From assembly GCA_028015205.1 (NCBI GenBank), contig CM051519.1, forward strand, positions 42,451,979-42,515,978: a DNA stretch of 64,000 nucleotides, given 5' to 3'. The stretch is from Mytilisepta virgata. Lineage: Eukaryota > Mollusca > Bivalvia > Mytilida > Mytilidae. Positions within the stretch are counted from its first letter, which is position 1; every line of letters starts with the position of its first letter. Shown here in pieces: positions 62,282-64,000 of the stretch. Position numbers and translations under genes: made by a program. The notes beneath the pieces were generated by a model. The model was not told where the DNA came from. It saw nothing but the letters and a program-made list of their open reading frames with translations, and searched no databases.

Positions 62282-62790
62282 ATAACCACGAAAAAGCATA
62301 GATAGTTCATATCATGATGTACATGTGCACCAATTTTCATCATGATGTGACCCAATCTTCATAGACAAAAGCTTAAACGCAAACCTTAACATGAGGATTC
62401 ATCATCAAATATCCCAACCGTTAAATTTAGGTCAAGACCTTAAAACAGCCTATATTTTAGAAAGTTCATATCATGACTTACATGTGTAACAAGTTTCATA
62501 AAAATGGGACCCCATCTTTATAGAAAAAAGCTTCAACGCAAACCTTAACCTGAGGATTCACTATCACATTTCTCATGTTCACTGAACCGTGAAATTTAGG
62601 TCAAGACCTTATAACAGCATATATTTTGGAAAGTTCATATCATGACTTACAATGTAGATGTGTACCAAGTCTCTTGATGATGTGAAAAAGATTTCAACCC
62701 AAACCTTAACCTAGGAACGAATGAACGAACGGACGGACGCACAAACCGAAAGTCTATATGTCCCCAACTATTGGTGCTGGGACATAAAAC
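62282..62790 (+). repeat. Tandem repeat element, about 175-180 bp unit (copy B)
   Basis: Counterpart of 12120-12620. Confidence 0.65.
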
Positions 62791-63234
62791 TATACATCAT
62801 GGAGGGTTGATAAACAGTCTTGGTTCTTGTAAACATTCGAGTATTCCTCTGGCATTGTCTTAATCGGAATGCACCATTGTTTATTCTCGGTCAAAGTAGC
62901 TTTCACTTTCAAATATTTGCCATCTTATCCCCGTTACCCGTTGTTGTGCTGGAGAGAGAATATGTTTTCCCCTATAGCCTGCACTATTCTTTCAGACATA
63001 ACATTTTGTTATCTGACCGCGGCGCTTCGTGTTGTTGAAATCAAACTATATGTACATGTAGTAGTATATCCACAAATGATAGACACGAAATTTGGGTTTA
63101 TAAACAACAGAATTAAGTAAACAATGAACTAATTTGGATTTCAAAAAAGTAAAAATACATTTACATATTTTGGGTTTTAAAACATTTAGTCCTAGAGTCG
63201 AAAATGGACAAAATATACACATTTGTTCCTTGTT

Positions 63235-64000
63235 ATCCCCGCACTTCGAATGAAGTTCGGGGATATTTGTAATCGGTCTGTCTGACCGTCCGTCTATCCA
63301 TCCGTTAGATAATCTTGTCTCCAGATCTCCTCGTTCATTTTTAACTTCATGCATTTAATTTCTATACAGTATTGTGACAAACTGTATGTAGATGTGCAAT
63401 ATGGTTTTTGAATTTTGATTTTTAAAAATTGGGGTCCACATGGGTCGAATTTCAAAAATTGGAAGGTTAAGCTTGTGACCTAGACTACTCATACATATTT
63501 CATGTTATGCTTTAATTTCTATACAGTATTGTCACATACTGTATGTAGATGTGCAATAAGGTTTTAGAATTTTGATTTACAAAAAGTGGGGCCCACAGCG
63601 GTCGGATTTTGAAAATTGGAATTTAAGCTTGTGACCTAAACTCCTTATTCATTTTTCACGTCATGCATTTAACTTCTATACAATAGTGTCACATACTATA
63701 TGTTAATGCGCAATAAGGTTTTAGAATTTTGAATTTCAAAAATTGGAGCCCACATGCGTCGAATTTCGAAAACTGGAAATTTAAACCCAACTCCTTTCTC
63801 ATTTTATGTTTTTAATTTCTATACAAAATTGTCACATACTGTGTATAAATGCGCAATAAGGTTTTATAATTTTAATTTTGACAACTTGAGGCCCACAGGG
63901 AATCAGGGATTGTATTTCGGAAATAGTGAATTTAAGCTTGTGTCTTAAACTCCTCTTTCATTTTTCATTTAGATTTAGCAAGTTTATTTGTATATAATAT
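63235..64000 (+). repeat. Hairpin-headed tandem repeat element (copy B, cut by window end)
   Basis: Counterpart of 13073-14135; hairpin at 63235-63264, and units as in copy A up to the last base. Confidence 0.75.

Larger units (their letters stand above)
48848..64000 (+). repeat. Segmental duplication copy B
   Basis: The left part (48848 to about 55100) is homologous to copy C in inverted orientation. From 52571 to the window end it is homologous to copy A (1848-13838) in direct orientation. The overlap (about 53505-55100) is shared by all three. It contains a complete BRICHOS-like gene on the minus strand. Confidence 0.93.

Overview
The window is eukaryotic nuclear DNA: AT-rich, with short exons bounded by GT/AG introns, tRNA-derived SINEs, non-LTR and other reverse-transcriptase fragments, and long tandem-repeat elements of the type common in bivalves. 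A marine bivalve, probably a mussel, is the best guess; this is inference from element types and exon style, not from a marker gene. Most of the sequence is repeat or intron, and few long open frames are real genes.

Layout. 1-1317 (minus): open frame of a mobile-element-derived, MULE-like protein running off the left edge. 1848-13838 and about 52571-64000 are two direct copies (A and B) of one >=12 kb segment, roughly 95-99% identical by eye. Each carries one complete five-coding-exon gene on the minus strand (A 5840-10163, B 55776-60320). A third, inverted and shorter copy (C, about 38980-42121) matches 48848-55100, so C and the left of B form a large imperfect palindrome around a 6.7 kb spacer. 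15775-17475, 19690-21640, 26036-27034 and 49371-51149 hold related tandem-repeat elements that resemble non-autonomous Helentrons. 29797-32526 holds terminal-inverted-repeat elements. 34072-35544 is a decayed UPF1-like helicase fragment, 37352-37585 a THAP zinc-finger frame, 41993-43899 three phase-matched exons with a DSL domain, and 44998-45167 (opposite strand) an exon resembling the N-terminal domain of Notch ligands.

Main result. The duplicated gene encodes a 160-residue secreted precursor: signal peptide, a BRICHOS-like region, a basic cleavage motif (KQKR in A, KKKR in B), then a 30-residue C-terminal peptide with four cysteines and mostly Tyr, Trp, Phe and Leu/Ile/Val. The layout matches BRICHOS peptide precursors such as polychaete arenicin, but this peptide is aromatic and not cationic. 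Between the copies I count 20 coding nucleotide differences, 19 of them amino-acid changing and 10 in the last exon, while exons 1 and 3 are identical. That pattern suggests a chaperone-guarded peptide under diversifying selection. The genes sit under a TATA promoter with near-kappaB and near-octamer motifs.

Mussel assemblies are highly heterozygous, so copies A and B could be two haplotypes placed in series and not a true tandem duplication.
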